From Comamonas resistens (lineage in GTDB: Bacteria > Pseudomonadota > Gammaproteobacteria > Burkholderiales > Burkholderiaceae_C), in contig NZ_CP125947.1 of the NCBI RefSeq assembly GCF_030064165.1, positions 5,084,001 to 5,148,000 of the forward strand: DNA of 64,000 nucleotides, given 5' to 3'. Numbering within the stretch: the first letter of the stretch is position 1; every line of letters starts with the position of its first letter. The notes beneath the pieces were generated by a model, which was given only the letters and a program-made list of their open reading frames with translations, made no database searches and had not been told where the DNA came from. Shown piece after piece: positions 35,845 through 45,490 of the stretch. The position numbers were made by a program, and so were the translations under genes.

Positions 35845-36270
35845 ATGGACACGCCACTTCGTAAGCCCACCGAAACGCCTCTGCGCAACGTTCGCACCAA
35901 TATCGTGCAGGCCATACGCGCCTACCGTATTCCGGACCTGCAGGCAGCCGCCGAGTCTCTGGGTGCCCATTTCCTCTATGCCAACCTGGCGCATGCCCAG
36001 ACCAAGGCGGACATCTTCGAGCTGCTGTCCACGCAGTTTCACCTGCCCGCCCATTTCGGCAAGAACTGGGATGCGCTGTATGACTGCCTGACCGACCCCA
36101 TCAGCAAAGCAGGCCCCCAGCCCGGCTTTGTCGTGGTGCTGGACCAGATCCCCACCACACCCAAGTTCGACAAGGAAATCCGCGAGCAGCTGCTCGATGT
36201 GTTCCGCGATACCGCCGAGTTCTGGGCCGAGCGCAAGATCGCCTTCCGCTGCTTCTACTCGTTCCTGTAA
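35845..36270 (+). CDS. Barstar family ribonuclease inhibitor
   Basis: 141 residues from the ATG at 35845; an in-frame ATG at 35821 is an alternative. The barstar fold appears in RAYRIPDLQAAAESLGAHFLYANLA, TKADIFELLSTQFHLPAHFGKNWDALYDCLTD (the HFGKNWDAL motif that meets the RNase active site) and FVVVLDQIP. It lacks a signal peptide, so it acts in the cytoplasm to block RNase that fails to be exported. It starts 117 bp after the RNase gene, on the same strand, and probably shares its transcript. Confidence 0.9.
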   Translation: MDTPLRKPTETPLRNVRTNIVQAIRAYRIPDLQAAAESLGAHFLYANLAHAQTKADIFELLSTQFHLPAHFGKNWDALYDCLTDPISKAGPQPGFVVVLDQIPTTPKFDKEIREQLLDVFRDTAEFWAERKIAFRCFYSFL

Positions 36271-36286
36271 GCAAGGCCTGAGCCGC

Positions 36287-36313
36287 AAAATGCCCGCATC
36301 TTGCGGGCGTTTT
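36287..36313. terminator. Bidirectional terminator between barstar and TerC genes
   Basis: AAAATGCCCGCA and TGCGGGCGTTTT-like arms around TCT, between convergent genes. Confidence 0.8.
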
Positions 36314-36323
36314 CATTGGCGGC

Positions 36324-37025
36324 TCAATGTGCTCGGGCGCCGACCGCCTCACCACTGCCTCGCATCTGCAGCCACTTGCCAACCGTCACCACCAACACCG
36401 CACCCACGGCGGCCGCCGCGTAATGCAGCCAGGGCATGGCCTGCACCATGGCCTCCATCACATGATCGCTGGTAATGGTCTCGCCTGCGACCCAGCCAAT
36501 CAGAGCTGCGCCCAGCGTGACAATGACGGGGAATCGCCCCATGAGCTTGATCATCAGCGTGGAGCCAAAGATCACCAGCGGAATGCTGATCGCCAAGCCC
36601 AGAATCAATAGCAGCATATCGCCGCCAGCCGCTGCAGCCACGGCAATGACGTTATCCAGGCTCATAACCAGGTCGGCCAGCAAGATGGTGCGAACCGCAG
36701 CCATCATGCCCTGCTTGGCGACATGGCCGGAATCCTCTTCTTCGTCTTCACCCTTGAGCAGGCCCACGCCTATCCACAGCAGCAGCAATCCGCCGATCAC
36801 CTCGACGAAAGGCAGCTGCATCAACTTGGCAGCCACCACCGTCAGTGCGATGCGCAGCACCACCGCAGCGCCGGAACCGAACATGACGGCTTTCTTCTGC
36901 TGCGCGGCAGGCAGCCCCCGGGCGGCCAGTGCGATCACGACCGCGTTGTCTCCCGAGAGAATGATGTTGATCCAGACGATTTTGAGCAGGCCGATCCAGA
37001 AGTCGGCACCCAGCAAGGCATCCAT
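36324..37025 (-). CDS. TerC family integral membrane protein (YjbE type)
   Basis: 233 residues, about seven membrane segments. TerC signatures are WINIILSGDNAVVIALAARGLP near the N-terminus and LLADLVMSLDNVIAVAAAAGGD near residue 120, each with the conserved Asp-Asn pair (GDNAV and LDNV) proposed to bind metal. The cytoplasmic loop KGEDEEEDSGHVAKQG is acidic. YjbE-type TerC proteins export or load manganese. A yybP-ykoY Mn riboswitch, common upstream of such genes, is not recognised in the 279-bp intergenic region. Confidence 0.85.
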   Translation of the reverse strand: MDALLGADFWIGLLKIVWINIILSGDNAVVIALAARGLPAAQQKKAVMFGSGAAVVLRIALTVVAAKLMQLPFVEVIGGLLLLWIGVGLLKGEDEEEDSGHVAKQGMMAAVRTILLADLVMSLDNVIAVAAAAGGDMLLLILGLAISIPLVIFGSTLMIKLMGRFPVIVTLGAALIGWVAGETITSDHVMEAMVQAMPWLHYAAAAVGAVLVVTVGKWLQMRGSGEAVGARAH

Positions 37026-37304
37026 GGCAAACAGTCCTGAGCGATCAGTCCGTCACAGTCTGTACGGACAAACGCCCGGCAACAAATGGCCGGGCGTTAT
37101 AACTGGGCAAAAGTTTAGTCCTTTGCTCGCCGCGCGGGCAGTCCGTGTATTGCTGCTGGCAGCATGGTAATTGGAGCCGCTGCGACCAGGAAACCAGATG
37201 CATACCGCCCAAAAAGACTGCAAATTACCAGTTTTCAGTGATGTGCAGGAACGGCAATCCTGTTCACAGTCTTCCCCATAGCATTTGCAGAGCCTTTTCA
37301 GAAA
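37026..37304. other. Intergenic region between terC-like gene and response regulator
   Basis: A perfect 10-bp inverted repeat AACGCCCGGC / GCCGGGCGTT lies at 37073-37100, in the leader of the TerC gene; it could be an operator or a leader hairpin. No other feature is supported. Confidence 0.4.
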
Positions 37305-37994
37305 ATGAACCAGTTTTCCATCCTTCCCACCGAATCGACTCTCCCCAGCCCGCTGCTGGTGGTAGAGGACGAGCCCTTGATCCGGAAAAGGCTGGAAGGC
37401 ATTCTGCGCGGCCTGGGATATACGGATGACGCTCTCATTTTTACTGCATCCATTTCAGAAACCCGCGCTCGCCTGCAAGAGCACCCCGTCGCGATGGCGC
37501 TGGTGGACCTGGGCCTGCCCGACGGCAATGGCATCGACCTGATCGCCGAGCTGCGCCAGGCCGACCCTGGCATGGGCATTCTGGTGATTTCGGCCTGGAG
37601 TACCGAAGACGCCATCCTCGCGGCCCTGCGCGCCGGCGCCAACGGCTATGTACTCAAGGAGCGCGACGACCTGGAGGTCACCCTGTCCATTCGCAGCGTG
37701 CTGCGCGGTGGCGCCCCCATCGATCCCTTTATCGCCCGCCGCATCATTGCCGAGCTGCAGCCAAGCACCCCGGCGGCCAACAAGGAGCTGCCTGCCGAGA
37801 GCGTGCTCAGCGTGCGCGAGGTACAGATTCTCAAGCTGGTGGCCGACGGGCTGACCAACCGCGAAATTGCCGAGTCATTGTTTCTCTCGCGCTATACCGT
37901 GGAGTGCCATATCAAGAACATCTACCGCAAGCTCTCCGTGCCATCGCGCACCAAGGCGGTCAGCGAAGCACGCGCACGCGGTCTGCTGTCCTGA
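37305..37994 (+). CDS. NarL/FixJ-type response regulator
   Basis: 229 residues. Receiver domain: LLVVEDEPLIRKRLEGIL with acidic pocket, ALVDLGLPDGNGIDLI with the phospho-acceptor Asp (about residue 69) and ANGYVLKERDD with the conserved Lys. The C-terminal LuxR-type HTH (about 165-225) shows LSVREVQILKLVADGLTNREIAESLFLSRYTVECHIKNIYRKLSVPSRTKAVSEARARGL. It is followed two bases later by its histidine kinase, in an operon. The signal and targets are unknown. Confidence 0.93.
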   Translation: MNQFSILPTESTLPSPLLVVEDEPLIRKRLEGILRGLGYTDDALIFTASISETRARLQEHPVAMALVDLGLPDGNGIDLIAELRQADPGMGILVISAWSTEDAILAALRAGANGYVLKERDDLEVTLSIRSVLRGGAPIDPFIARRIIAELQPSTPAANKELPAESVLSVREVQILKLVADGLTNREIAESLFLSRYTVECHIKNIYRKLSVPSRTKAVSEARARGLLS

Positions 37995-37996
37995 GC

Positions 37997-39934
37997 ATGA
38001 GCAAACGCCAGTTCAGCCACTGGGGTCTATGGCTCTGCATCTGCTGTGCGCTCTGGCTGTCAGGCACCGCACATGCGCAGAGTGCACCGTCCTGCGAGCC
38101 GCGCATCACCGGCAGCTTTGTAGCCAAGGCGCAGACGGAAGGGCCACCACCCATTCGCGAAAACCTGGACTGGCAGCCTGTCACCTTGCGTCACCACTGG
38201 CGAGACCTCTGGACCGACTACGATGGCGCGGCCTGGTACCGGATTGACTGGGAACTCCCCTGCGCAGACCAGCCCGTGGCACTGATGCTCAAATCCATCG
38301 TCATGGCGGGAGAAGTCTTTGCCAATGAATCCCTGCTGTGGCAGGACGCGCATCTGAGCGAGCCACTGAGCCGCAGCTGGAACAAACCCCGCTACTGGCT
38401 GCTGCCGCAGGCCACCCTGCAGCCAGGCCGGAACCAGATATGGATTCGCGTTCACGGCCGCGCTGGCGATAGCGCGGGCATGGGAGCCGTGAAAATTGGC
38501 GATCCGCAGCGGCTGCATGAGCAGTTCGAACAGGCCGAATGGAGCAATCGCACCGTCCTGGTCATCAGCGTGACGGTGTCTCTGGTCCTGTCGGTGCTGT
38601 TCGGCTTCGCCTGGCTGCAAAACCGCAGCCATGAGGTCTTCGGCTGGTATGCGCTCAATGCCCTGCTCTGGGCCCTGCTGATGGGCAGCGCACTCAGCAC
38701 CAGCAGTTGGCCCTTCCCCTCGTCTGCGGCAGTAGAGCGAGCCACTGCGCTGATTTTCATGGCCTTTACGCTGAGCTTTTGCCTGTTTGTCTGGCGTTTT
38801 GCCGGTCTTCGCCTACCCAGAACCGAATGGGCGCTGTGGTCACTCTCTGCCCTGGTCGCAGCCGGCATCATCTTCACGCCGCAACCATGGCTTCCCCTGG
38901 CCAAGCTGTCCGTCCTGCCGTACCTGCCGCTGGTAACGGGCATATGCCTGTGGTTTCCCTGGCACGCCTGGAAGACCCGCAGACTTGACCACGCCGTCTT
39001 TGCTGCCTGCGTACCGATCTTTCTGATATTGGGTCTGCATGATTTTCTGCATCTGCATGGCTTTTTCAGCCAAAGCCACATCCTGATGCCCTACTCCATT
39101 CCCGTCACCATGCTGGCACTGGCACTGGTACTGGGTCGCCAGCTCACGCTCAATATGCAGCGCATCGAGCAGTTCAATGTGGAGCTGACAGACAGCATCA
39201 CCCGCGCTTGCGAAGATCTGAGCTCCACGCTGGAGCGGGAACACTCGCTGGCCATGCGCCACAACCTGCTGCAAGAGCGCATGCAGATATCCCACGACCT
39301 GCACGACAGCCTGGGCGGCTCTCTGGTGCGCTCGATTGCCTATGTCGAGCAGTCGCGCACACCGCTGCCCAACACCCAGGTGCTATCCATGCTCAAGCTG
39401 ATGCGGGACGATCTGCGTCAGATGATCGACAACGGGGCCAGCGCCAATCTACAGGTTCCCGAAACCCCTGCGCAATGGATTGCCCCTTTACGCCACCGTT
39501 TCAGCATGCTGTTCGAAGAGCTGGACCTCAAGGCCAGCTGGAACCTGCCCGCACACTGGCAGCAATGCCCCAGCGCCATTCAATGCCTGACACTGACGCG
39601 CGTTCTGGAAGAAGCGCTGACCAATGTGATCAAGCACAGCCGCGCCAGCCAGGTCAGTATTGCACTGGAGCTGCATCAGCCTCAGGAGCTGAAGCTGGTG
39701 ATTGCGGACAATGGCCTGGGCTTTGATGTGCACTCCACCCAGATCAACAGCATGGGCGTCGGCATGCGCAGCATGCTGGCACGTATGGAGCGGGTTCACG
39801 GCAGCTTGCTGATTCAATCGAAACCCGGCCACACCATGCTGCAAGCCACCATGTCGCTGGATTCGCGTTCACAGATCTCTCTGAACACGGAAAAATCCAC
39901 GCGGTATGCTGACAGCCATGCCCATATTGATTGA
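37997..39934 (+). CDS. Sensor histidine kinase, 7TM-DISM type
   Basis: 645 residues from the ATG at 37997, two bases after the response-regulator stop. A signal peptide (MSKRQFSHWGLWLCICCALWLSGTAHA) precedes a periplasmic beta-rich region (about 30-190) and a seven-helix 7TM-DISM domain (about 190-410). The kinase part follows: QERMQISHDLHDSLGGSLVRSI (HisKA_3, phospho-His in SHDLHD), LTRVLEEALTNVIKHSRAS (N box) and LVIADNGLGFDV (G1 box) and MGVGMRSMLARM (G2 box). The 7TM-DISM class binds carbohydrates or other ligands outside the membrane. It is paired with the upstream NarL-type regulator. Confidence 0.9.
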   Translation: MSKRQFSHWGLWLCICCALWLSGTAHAQSAPSCEPRITGSFVAKAQTEGPPPIRENLDWQPVTLRHHWRDLWTDYDGAAWYRIDWELPCADQPVALMLKSIVMAGEVFANESLLWQDAHLSEPLSRSWNKPRYWLLPQATLQPGRNQIWIRVHGRAGDSAGMGAVKIGDPQRLHEQFEQAEWSNRTVLVISVTVSLVLSVLFGFAWLQNRSHEVFGWYALNALLWALLMGSALSTSSWPFPSSAAVERATALIFMAFTLSFCLFVWRFAGLRLPRTEWALWSLSALVAAGIIFTPQPWLPLAKLSVLPYLPLVTGICLWFPWHAWKTRRLDHAVFAACVPIFLILGLHDFLHLHGFFSQSHILMPYSIPVTMLALALVLGRQLTLNMQRIEQFNVELTDSITRACEDLSSTLEREHSLAMRHNLLQERMQISHDLHDSLGGSLVRSIAYVEQSRTPLPNTQVLSMLKLMRDDLRQMIDNGASANLQVPETPAQWIAPLRHRFSMLFEELDLKASWNLPAHWQQCPSAIQCLTLTRVLEEALTNVIKHSRASQVSIALELHQPQELKLVIADNGLGFDVHSTQINSMGVGMRSMLARMERVHGSLLIQSKPGHTMLQATMSLDSRSQISLNTEKSTRYADSHAHID

Positions 39935-41111
39935 CGGAACTTCACACGAAGATGGCGTATTTCCGCTGCAGCTGACCGAGGGTCCACCTCATCGCCTCAA
40001 GACCAGCCCCGGCCAAGGCGGCCTGAGCATGGGCCCGCGTTCCAGCACTCCCAAGGCCGATCTTTGGGTCGATGCAGACGCGCGGCTTCACTGGGCATGT
40101 TTCGAGCCCTTTGCCACGCCCGCAGGCTCCCCCTGGCCGCGCCAGTTCTATTACAGTGGCAATGATTCAACGTTCTTTGCCTGGTCTCGCCAGCGTCCCA
40201 TAGAGGGCTTCAAGTGGCAGCCGCGGCTCTCAGGGCCGCTGGAGATCGACGCCAGTCAATCCCGGATCAGAGAGCTGTCTCTTTATCTGCAGGGCAACCA
40301 AGGGCATATCAGCCTCAAGCTCCCCTCCCGCGAAATGCGGCTGCATCTGCACGGCGACCTGAGCCAGATCAGCGTGACAGCAGGCCTGCCCGAGAGTCTG
40401 AGCTTGAGCCCCGCCACCAGCAAGCGCGGCACGGACGCGGCACTGCAACTGCCCGACATGGGTGGACTGACGCAGGTCAGCAGCCTGGAGCTGTGCAACA
40501 ACGCGGGCCATCAACCCATTTCGCTGCAGCACCTGTCGCTGTTTCCCCGGTTAGAGTCTTTGTCGCTCTGGGGAAACTTCTGCAACCTGGAGCAGCTTGC
40601 CCAGTGCACTGAGCTGAAATCGCTGTCGCTGCGCTTTATGCCGAATCTGCAGAGCCTGCCGCCGCTGCAAAGCTGGCCCGGCCTTGATAGTTTCATCGCC
40701 TACAACGTGGAAGAGGCCACCGGCAAGCGCCTGCGCCAGCAGCTCAAGGAGCGCGCAAAAACACGCGCCTGGGACAAATACGCCAGCGTCAGCCAGCTGC
40801 GCAAACCTGAATGGTGGAGCAAGCACTACGGAAGGCCTTTTTCCAGCTGGCCGCCGGCACGCGCCAAACTGGCCCATGCCGCTTTCGATTTGGCAGAGCA
40901 GCAAATCCATGCCGCGCAGACACTGAACGACATTCAGGCCGCTCTGACCACCTTCTGCACACGCTTCAATACCGTCAAAGGCATCGAAACCAGCGAGCGT
41001 GAGGACCTCGGAGAATCCATATGGCAACTGGCGCAGTTGCCCACAGCCCTGTCACTGGGCGCAAGTGATGCGCTGGCCCAGCAATGGTTTGATGCCTGCC
41101 GCGACTATTGA
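39918..41111 (+). CDS. Leucine-rich-repeat-like hypothetical protein
   Basis: 397 residues from the ATG at 39918 (an ATG at 39906 is also in frame); it overlaps the kinase stop. The N-terminal 170 residues are beta-rich without a known domain. Residues ~190-270 look like leucine-rich repeats: [67 protein letters not shown]. The C-terminal 130 residues are helical and basic. No signal peptide or membrane segment is seen. The four-base-plus overlap suggests a third member of the two-component operon. The function is unknown. Confidence 0.7.
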   Translation: MPILIDGTSHEDGVFPLQLTEGPPHRLKTSPGQGGLSMGPRSSTPKADLWVDADARLHWACFEPFATPAGSPWPRQFYYSGNDSTFFAWSRQRPIEGFKWQPRLSGPLEIDASQSRIRELSLYLQGNQGHISLKLPSREMRLHLHGDLSQISVTAGLPESLSLSPATSKRGTDAALQLPDMGGLTQVSSLELCNNAGHQPISLQHLSLFPRLESLSLWGNFCNLEQLAQCTELKSLSLRFMPNLQSLPPLQSWPGLDSFIAYNVEEATGKRLRQQLKERAKTRAWDKYASVSQLRKPEWWSKHYGRPFSSWPPARAKLAHAAFDLAEQQIHAAQTLNDIQAALTTFCTRFNTVKGIETSEREDLGESIWQLAQLPTALSLGASDALAQQWFDACRDY

Positions 41112-42235
41112 GCCGCGTCAGGATCCACCTGCGCGATGATGCCGCCGCCCAGGCAGACCTCGCCGTCATAGAGCACGGCGGACTGACCGGGCGTGACGGC
41201 CCATTGCGCCTCGGGGAAGTCCAGGCGGAAGCCCGCATCCGTGGCCTGGGAGATCAACGCCGGAGAATCGGGCTGACGGTAGCGGGTCTTGGAGCCATAC
41301 TCCTTTCCCTCGGCCGGTGCATGGCCGGCCACCCAGCTGACCTGATCGGCCAGCAAGGCATGTGACAGCAGCCAAGGGTGGTCATGGCCCTGAACCACGC
41401 GCAACTGGTTCTTGTCCAGGTCCTTGCGCGCCACAAACCAGGGCGCATGGTCGCCCGCGCCACGGGCGGCGCCCTTTTCCTTCACGCCGCCAATGCCCAG
41501 CCCCGAGCGCTGGCCCAGCGTGTAGAAGCTCAGGCCCACATGCTTGCCCAGCTTGCGGCCCCGGTCATCCAGCATCAGGCCTGGCTCCTTGCTGATATAG
41601 CGATTCAGAAAATCGCGGAAAGGCCGCTCGCCAATGAAGCAGATGCCGGTCGAATCCTTCTTCTTGGCATTGGGCAGGCCGATCTCCTCGGCAATGCGGC
41701 GCACCTCGGTCTTGTGCAGCTCGCCCACGGGGAACATGGCCTTGGATAGCTGGGCCTGGTTCAGACGGTGCAGAAAATAGCTCTGGTCCTTGCTGTTATC
41801 CAGCCCCTTGAGCAGCTCGAACAGCTGGGTGGAGGGGTTCTGGCGCACGCGCGCATAGTGGCCGGTAGCGATCTTTTCTGCGCCCAGGCGCATGGCGTGG
41901 TCGAGGAAGGCCTTGAACTTGATCTCGGCATTGCACAGCACGTCGGGGTTGGGTGTGCGGCCCGCCTGATATTCGCGCAGGAACTCGGCGAACACGCGGT
42001 CCTTGTAGTCGGCGGCAAAGTTCACATGCTCGATCTCGATGCCGATCACGTCGGCCACGGCCGCCGCATCGACAAAGTCGATATTCGACGAGCAGTATTC
42101 GCTGTCGTCGTCATCTTCCCAGTTCTTCATGAAGATGCCGACGACCTCATGGCCCTGCTGTTTGAGAAGATAGGCGGTGACGGCGGAATCCACACCGCCC
42201 GACAAACCCACCACGACACGCTGCTTATTGCTCAT
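41105..42235 (-). CDS. mnmA: tRNA-specific 2-thiouridylase MnmA
   Basis: 376 residues. The PP-loop ATPase motif [32 protein letters not shown] is at the N-terminus; the catalytic Cys in [12 protein letters not shown] and the second in [12 protein letters not shown] are both present, as is the tRNA-binding HYARV and the C-terminal beta-barrel ending [16 protein letters not shown]. It inserts sulfur at C2 of the wobble uridine of tRNA-Lys/Glu/Gln. Divergent from the LysR gene, with 53 bp between the starts, and convergent with the LRR-like gene (7-bp overlap). Confidence 0.95.
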   Translation of the reverse strand: MSNKQRVVVGLSGGVDSAVTAYLLKQQGHEVVGIFMKNWEDDDDSEYCSSNIDFVDAAAVADVIGIEIEHVNFAADYKDRVFAEFLREYQAGRTPNPDVLCNAEIKFKAFLDHAMRLGAEKIATGHYARVRQNPSTQLFELLKGLDNSKDQSYFLHRLNQAQLSKAMFPVGELHKTEVRRIAEEIGLPNAKKKDSTGICFIGERPFRDFLNRYISKEPGLMLDDRGRKLGKHVGLSFYTLGQRSGLGIGGVKEKGAARGAGDHAPWFVARKDLDKNQLRVVQGHDHPWLLSHALLADQVSWVAGHAPAEGKEYGSKTRYRQPDSPALISQATDAGFRLDFPEAQWAVTPGQSAVLYDGEVCLGGGIIAQVDPDAAQ

Positions 42236-42288
42236 AGGTATGCGATTATCCCAGCGCCCGTCAACTGCTGCGGGCGTGAGGACTTGCC

Positions 42289-43227
42289 ATGGAACTGCGC
42301 CAGCTGCGCTACTTTGTACGAATTGTTGAACTGGGCTCCATGAGCCGGGCGGCGCTGGATCTGGACATGGTGCAGTCGGCGCTGAGCCAGCAGATCAGCC
42401 GCCTGGAGTCGGAACTCTCGACCCGGCTGCTGCAGCGCACACCACGCGGCGTCATCCCCACCGAGGCCGGCCAGGCCTTTTTCCACCAGGCCCAGCTCAC
42501 CCTGCGCCATGCAGAACAGGCCATCCATGCAGCCCAGCAGGCGCGGCTGTCCGGTGCGGTCAGCATGGGGCTCTCACCGACCATCGCCAATGTGCTGGGC
42601 CTGCCGCTGATGCGCGCCATGCGCGAGCGCTACCCCGATGTGCGCCTGCATATGGTATCAGCCCTCTCGGGGCATCTGACCAGTCTTCTCAACGCCAGAC
42701 AGCTGGATCTGGCTATCCTTTTCGATACTCAGAGCGCCCGGCGATGGAGCGTGATGCCGCTGCTCGAAGAGCAGCTGTTTCTGATTCAGTCGCGCCAGCA
42801 ACCGGTGGCGCCGCAGATCCAGCATGAAGTGCCCATCAGCCTGGAGCAGCTGCAGCAGGTGCCTCTGATCCTGCCCTCGGGCAGCCACGGCCTGCGCAGC
42901 TCCATCATGGCCTCGTTCACCAGCGCCGGTTTCCAGTCGCAGATGGCCATGGAAATCGACTCGCTGTCCCTGCTGATGGAAGCGGTCGCGGCCGGCATGG
43001 GCGCCACGGTCCAGCCCTGGTCGGCCGTGGGCATGTACCGTGATGCGGCCGAACGCTTCCAGTGGTCGCAAATCGCCGATGACTCGGTGCGGCGCAAGGC
43101 CGCGCTGTGCGCGCTGTCGGAGGACGAACTTTCCCCGGCAGCGCTGGCCTCGCGCGTGGTACTTATGGATTGCGTCAAGCAATTGGTGCAGTCGGGCAAC
43201 TGGGTGGGGGCTACGCTGGAGACATAA
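42289..43227 (+). CDS. tcuR: LysR-type regulator, TcuR-like
   Basis: 312 residues; wHTH in [52 protein letters not shown], effector domain from [25 protein letters not shown]. This is the LysR subgroup that includes TcuR and Nac-like proteins. In related genomes this gene lies directly upstream of tcuA; here it is separated from tcuA by the antiparallel DUF2075 gene, whose stop overlaps its own by 17 bp. It probably controls the tricarballylate genes. The symbol is by family and context only. Confidence 0.75.
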   Translation: MELRQLRYFVRIVELGSMSRAALDLDMVQSALSQQISRLESELSTRLLQRTPRGVIPTEAGQAFFHQAQLTLRHAEQAIHAAQQARLSGAVSMGLSPTIANVLGLPLMRAMRERYPDVRLHMVSALSGHLTSLLNARQLDLAILFDTQSARRWSVMPLLEEQLFLIQSRQQPVAPQIQHEVPISLEQLQQVPLILPSGSHGLRSSIMASFTSAGFQSQMAMEIDSLSLLMEAVAAGMGATVQPWSAVGMYRDAAERFQWSQIADDSVRRKAALCALSEDELSPAALASRVVLMDCVKQLVQSGNWVGATLET

Positions 43228-45235
43228 CCGGTACCTCCGGGATACCCAAATGTGCAAGGTATTTCCAAGTTGGGTCATAAAACTCAGGGCTACGCGTGGG
43301 ATCTTGGGTATCACCTTCAGGCACCACGATCACCATGCCTTGTCGTGCTCGTGTTAACAACACCCGGTAAGCATTTAAGCGATAGCGCTGGTCAACCAGT
43401 TGCCGTATTTCTTGCCACTTCGTACCACTGAAATTGCGATAACGCCAGGACCCCAAAGCCTTATCAAGCTGGGCAATAAGGTCACCATCCCAGACCACCA
43501 TCGTCCAATCAAGCTCAAGGCCCTGCACATCAAACTCGCTGCCGGCATCCTCCAGGTAATAAGACGATCTGATATCCGAGGCATCGTTCAAAAACCAAGC
43601 GCAAGGGTCAATTTTGACGCCCATATTCAAGCCCAGCGGCTTGAGACGCTTTGCCCCTGATGAGGCCAACGCGCCATAGCGCTCACTGCCACGAGCTTTC
43701 GCTTTCACCCATTGCTTCGCGACAACCAAAGAGCGTGTTCGCACGATAGGGTAGTTTTTCAAAACTTGCTCCAACTGAGTTCTCGCTTCTGCCAACTCAC
43801 CAGACATCACGGCAGCAATCGCCTGGGATAAGCGCTCAGAGCGAAAAGATCGTAGCGAGACACCCAAGTGCAATGCTGGCAGGCGCACAACTTGACTGTC
43901 TTTCAGCTCCGCAAGCTGGAGGCTAGGTAGGTAACCTCCCTCCTCCAGTTGCGCTGGCAGGTATATGTCCCAATGAGCAAATCGATCTCGTAGGGCGCGC
44001 AGCCATTCCTCCAATCCTGCTTCGCCGGTATTGATCTCTTGCCCACCGCCAATCAAGCAAACAATGGCAGCCCAGCCATCGTGTCTATCCATGACATCGA
44101 TCAAAAACTCAGGCTCTGATTGATCAAAGTCCAGTTGATCGCGCTTGGTTCGCATGAACTTGCTGGCTTGCTCCCGGCTCCATGCTCGCTGAGCTTCGTC
44201 AAACACCACAACCCGCTCGATTGGCGCAGCGGTCGTTTTTAAGTTGTCGTCTCGAAAGTGATGAATGTTCTGAATAAATGCTTTGGCTTTGCGCTCTGCA
44301 TCCGTCTTTTTGACTGGCTGAGCCCCTTTTTTGCTCTGCGTAACCTCGTCACGAGCCAACGCTTCACGCAACACGTCGACCAACGGTCCGTTGCCCGATA
44401 AAAAGACTGCGTGCTCCTGGTCTCTCTCATCATGCTTTCTGCGTTCACACACCAAATTCAGGCCTGCCAAGGTTTTGCCCGCTCCAGGCACGCCAGACAC
44501 AAAGCAGATGACTTTGCGATTTAACGACCTAGCCTTGTCAATAGCGACAGTTAACGCCTCTGTTGTCGCACCCAAGTTTTCGGCACCCGCTTCGGAATGC
44601 GTGATTTCTGCCACCCCATGGCCTTTGTAGAGCGCCTGAGAAGCTTCCACGATGGTTGGGGTTGGGCGATACCCAGCCTTAAGCCATGCCTGGTAGTCCA
44701 ACGTTTGCTCCGGCGAAGAGCTCGCAAACTGGGCCAACACCGTGCGCAAAGTGGATGCATTGACCTTCATGACTGGGAAAACGCCTGCAATGGGTTGCAT
44801 ATCGGCTTGCTCCACAACCTCTCGCGCAGCCGTCGCAATCAAGATGGGGGCAATCAACGCGTCGTGGCTGCCCGCGTGGAAATTCTTTAGATCCAAGGCG
44901 TAGTCCATCACCTGCGTTTGAGCTGCCGCGTCGTAAGACTTCGAGCCCACCTTGAACTCGAGGACCAGCACTTTTTGCCCCAATAGCAATAAGTTATCCA
45001 CACGCCTGCCAATACGGGGAATCACAAACTCAAAACAAAGAACCCCCTCCATTGAGGGATTCAGAGCACCTCTAAGGATCTCCACCTGTTTTTCCCAAGC
45101 ACTAATTTGCTCTGCCGCCACGTCCCCATCTGACGCTCTAGAAAGTACTCCAATAATGGCGCAGGGTTCCGCAGCAAAAAACGCTTGGATAGTGGCGGCG
45201 TATGCGGCTCGGTTCGCAATGATGTTGATGTTCAT
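43211..45235 (-). CDS. DUF2075 nuclease-helicase-like protein
   Basis: 674 residues from the ATG at 45235 (an upstream ATG at 45268 also fits). The N-terminal ~200 residues contain RRVDNLLLLGQKVLVLEFKVGSK, a D-(x)n-ExK arrangement of PD-(D/E)xK nucleases. The DUF2075/Schlafen-3-like helicase part has Walker A CFVSGVPGAGKTLAGLN, motif II VVVFDEAQRAW, and C-terminal FDVQGLELDWTMVVWDGDL and YRVLLTRARQGMVIVV (motif V/VI). Codon use and GC are less GC-rich than in tcuR and tcuA. It interrupts the tcuR-tcuAB locus and looks acquired; defence is possible but not shown. Confidence 0.78.
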   Translation of the reverse strand: MNINIIANRAAYAATIQAFFAAEPCAIIGVLSRASDGDVAAEQISAWEKQVEILRGALNPSMEGVLCFEFVIPRIGRRVDNLLLLGQKVLVLEFKVGSKSYDAAAQTQVMDYALDLKNFHAGSHDALIAPILIATAAREVVEQADMQPIAGVFPVMKVNASTLRTVLAQFASSSPEQTLDYQAWLKAGYRPTPTIVEASQALYKGHGVAEITHSEAGAENLGATTEALTVAIDKARSLNRKVICFVSGVPGAGKTLAGLNLVCERRKHDERDQEHAVFLSGNGPLVDVLREALARDEVTQSKKGAQPVKKTDAERKAKAFIQNIHHFRDDNLKTTAAPIERVVVFDEAQRAWSREQASKFMRTKRDQLDFDQSEPEFLIDVMDRHDGWAAIVCLIGGGQEINTGEAGLEEWLRALRDRFAHWDIYLPAQLEEGGYLPSLQLAELKDSQVVRLPALHLGVSLRSFRSERLSQAIAAVMSGELAEARTQLEQVLKNYPIVRTRSLVVAKQWVKAKARGSERYGALASSGAKRLKPLGLNMGVKIDPCAWFLNDASDIRSSYYLEDAGSEFDVQGLELDWTMVVWDGDLIAQLDKALGSWRYRNFSGTKWQEIRQLVDQRYRLNAYRVLLTRARQGMVIVVPEGDTQDPTRSPEFYDPTWKYLAHLGIPEVPVMSPA

Positions 45236-45307
45236 CGATGGAAATAGATAGGAAATCTCACCAAGCATAGAGCCTGCTATCGGGCAGAGAAATCAACGTC
45301 AAAAAAC

Positions 45308-45322
45308 ATCACTAATAGTGAT
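45308..45322. promoter_or_regulatory. Perfect inverted repeat upstream of tcuA and the DUF2075 gene
   Basis: ATCACT-AAT-AGTGAT, 15 bp, between the divergent DUF2075 and tcuA genes; a possible operator for either. Confidence 0.4.
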
Positions 45323-45490
45323 ACCCCTATCCCTGTGGCCCACTGCACGAGTGAGGCGGTGCTCACTACATTCAGGTTCAACACTTACCTTACTGGGTTT
45401 AGCAACTGAAATTTGCAGCGATAGAGACTCAGGCAAGGCGATATTCCCCCACGTTGAACCGCCACCGGCATGCGCTTGTGGCAGCCCATC

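Noticed and set aside
37026..37304. yybP-ykoY manganese riboswitch before the TerC gene
   Set aside because: The conserved paired and loop motifs of that riboswitch were not found in the leader; only a simple inverted repeat is visible.
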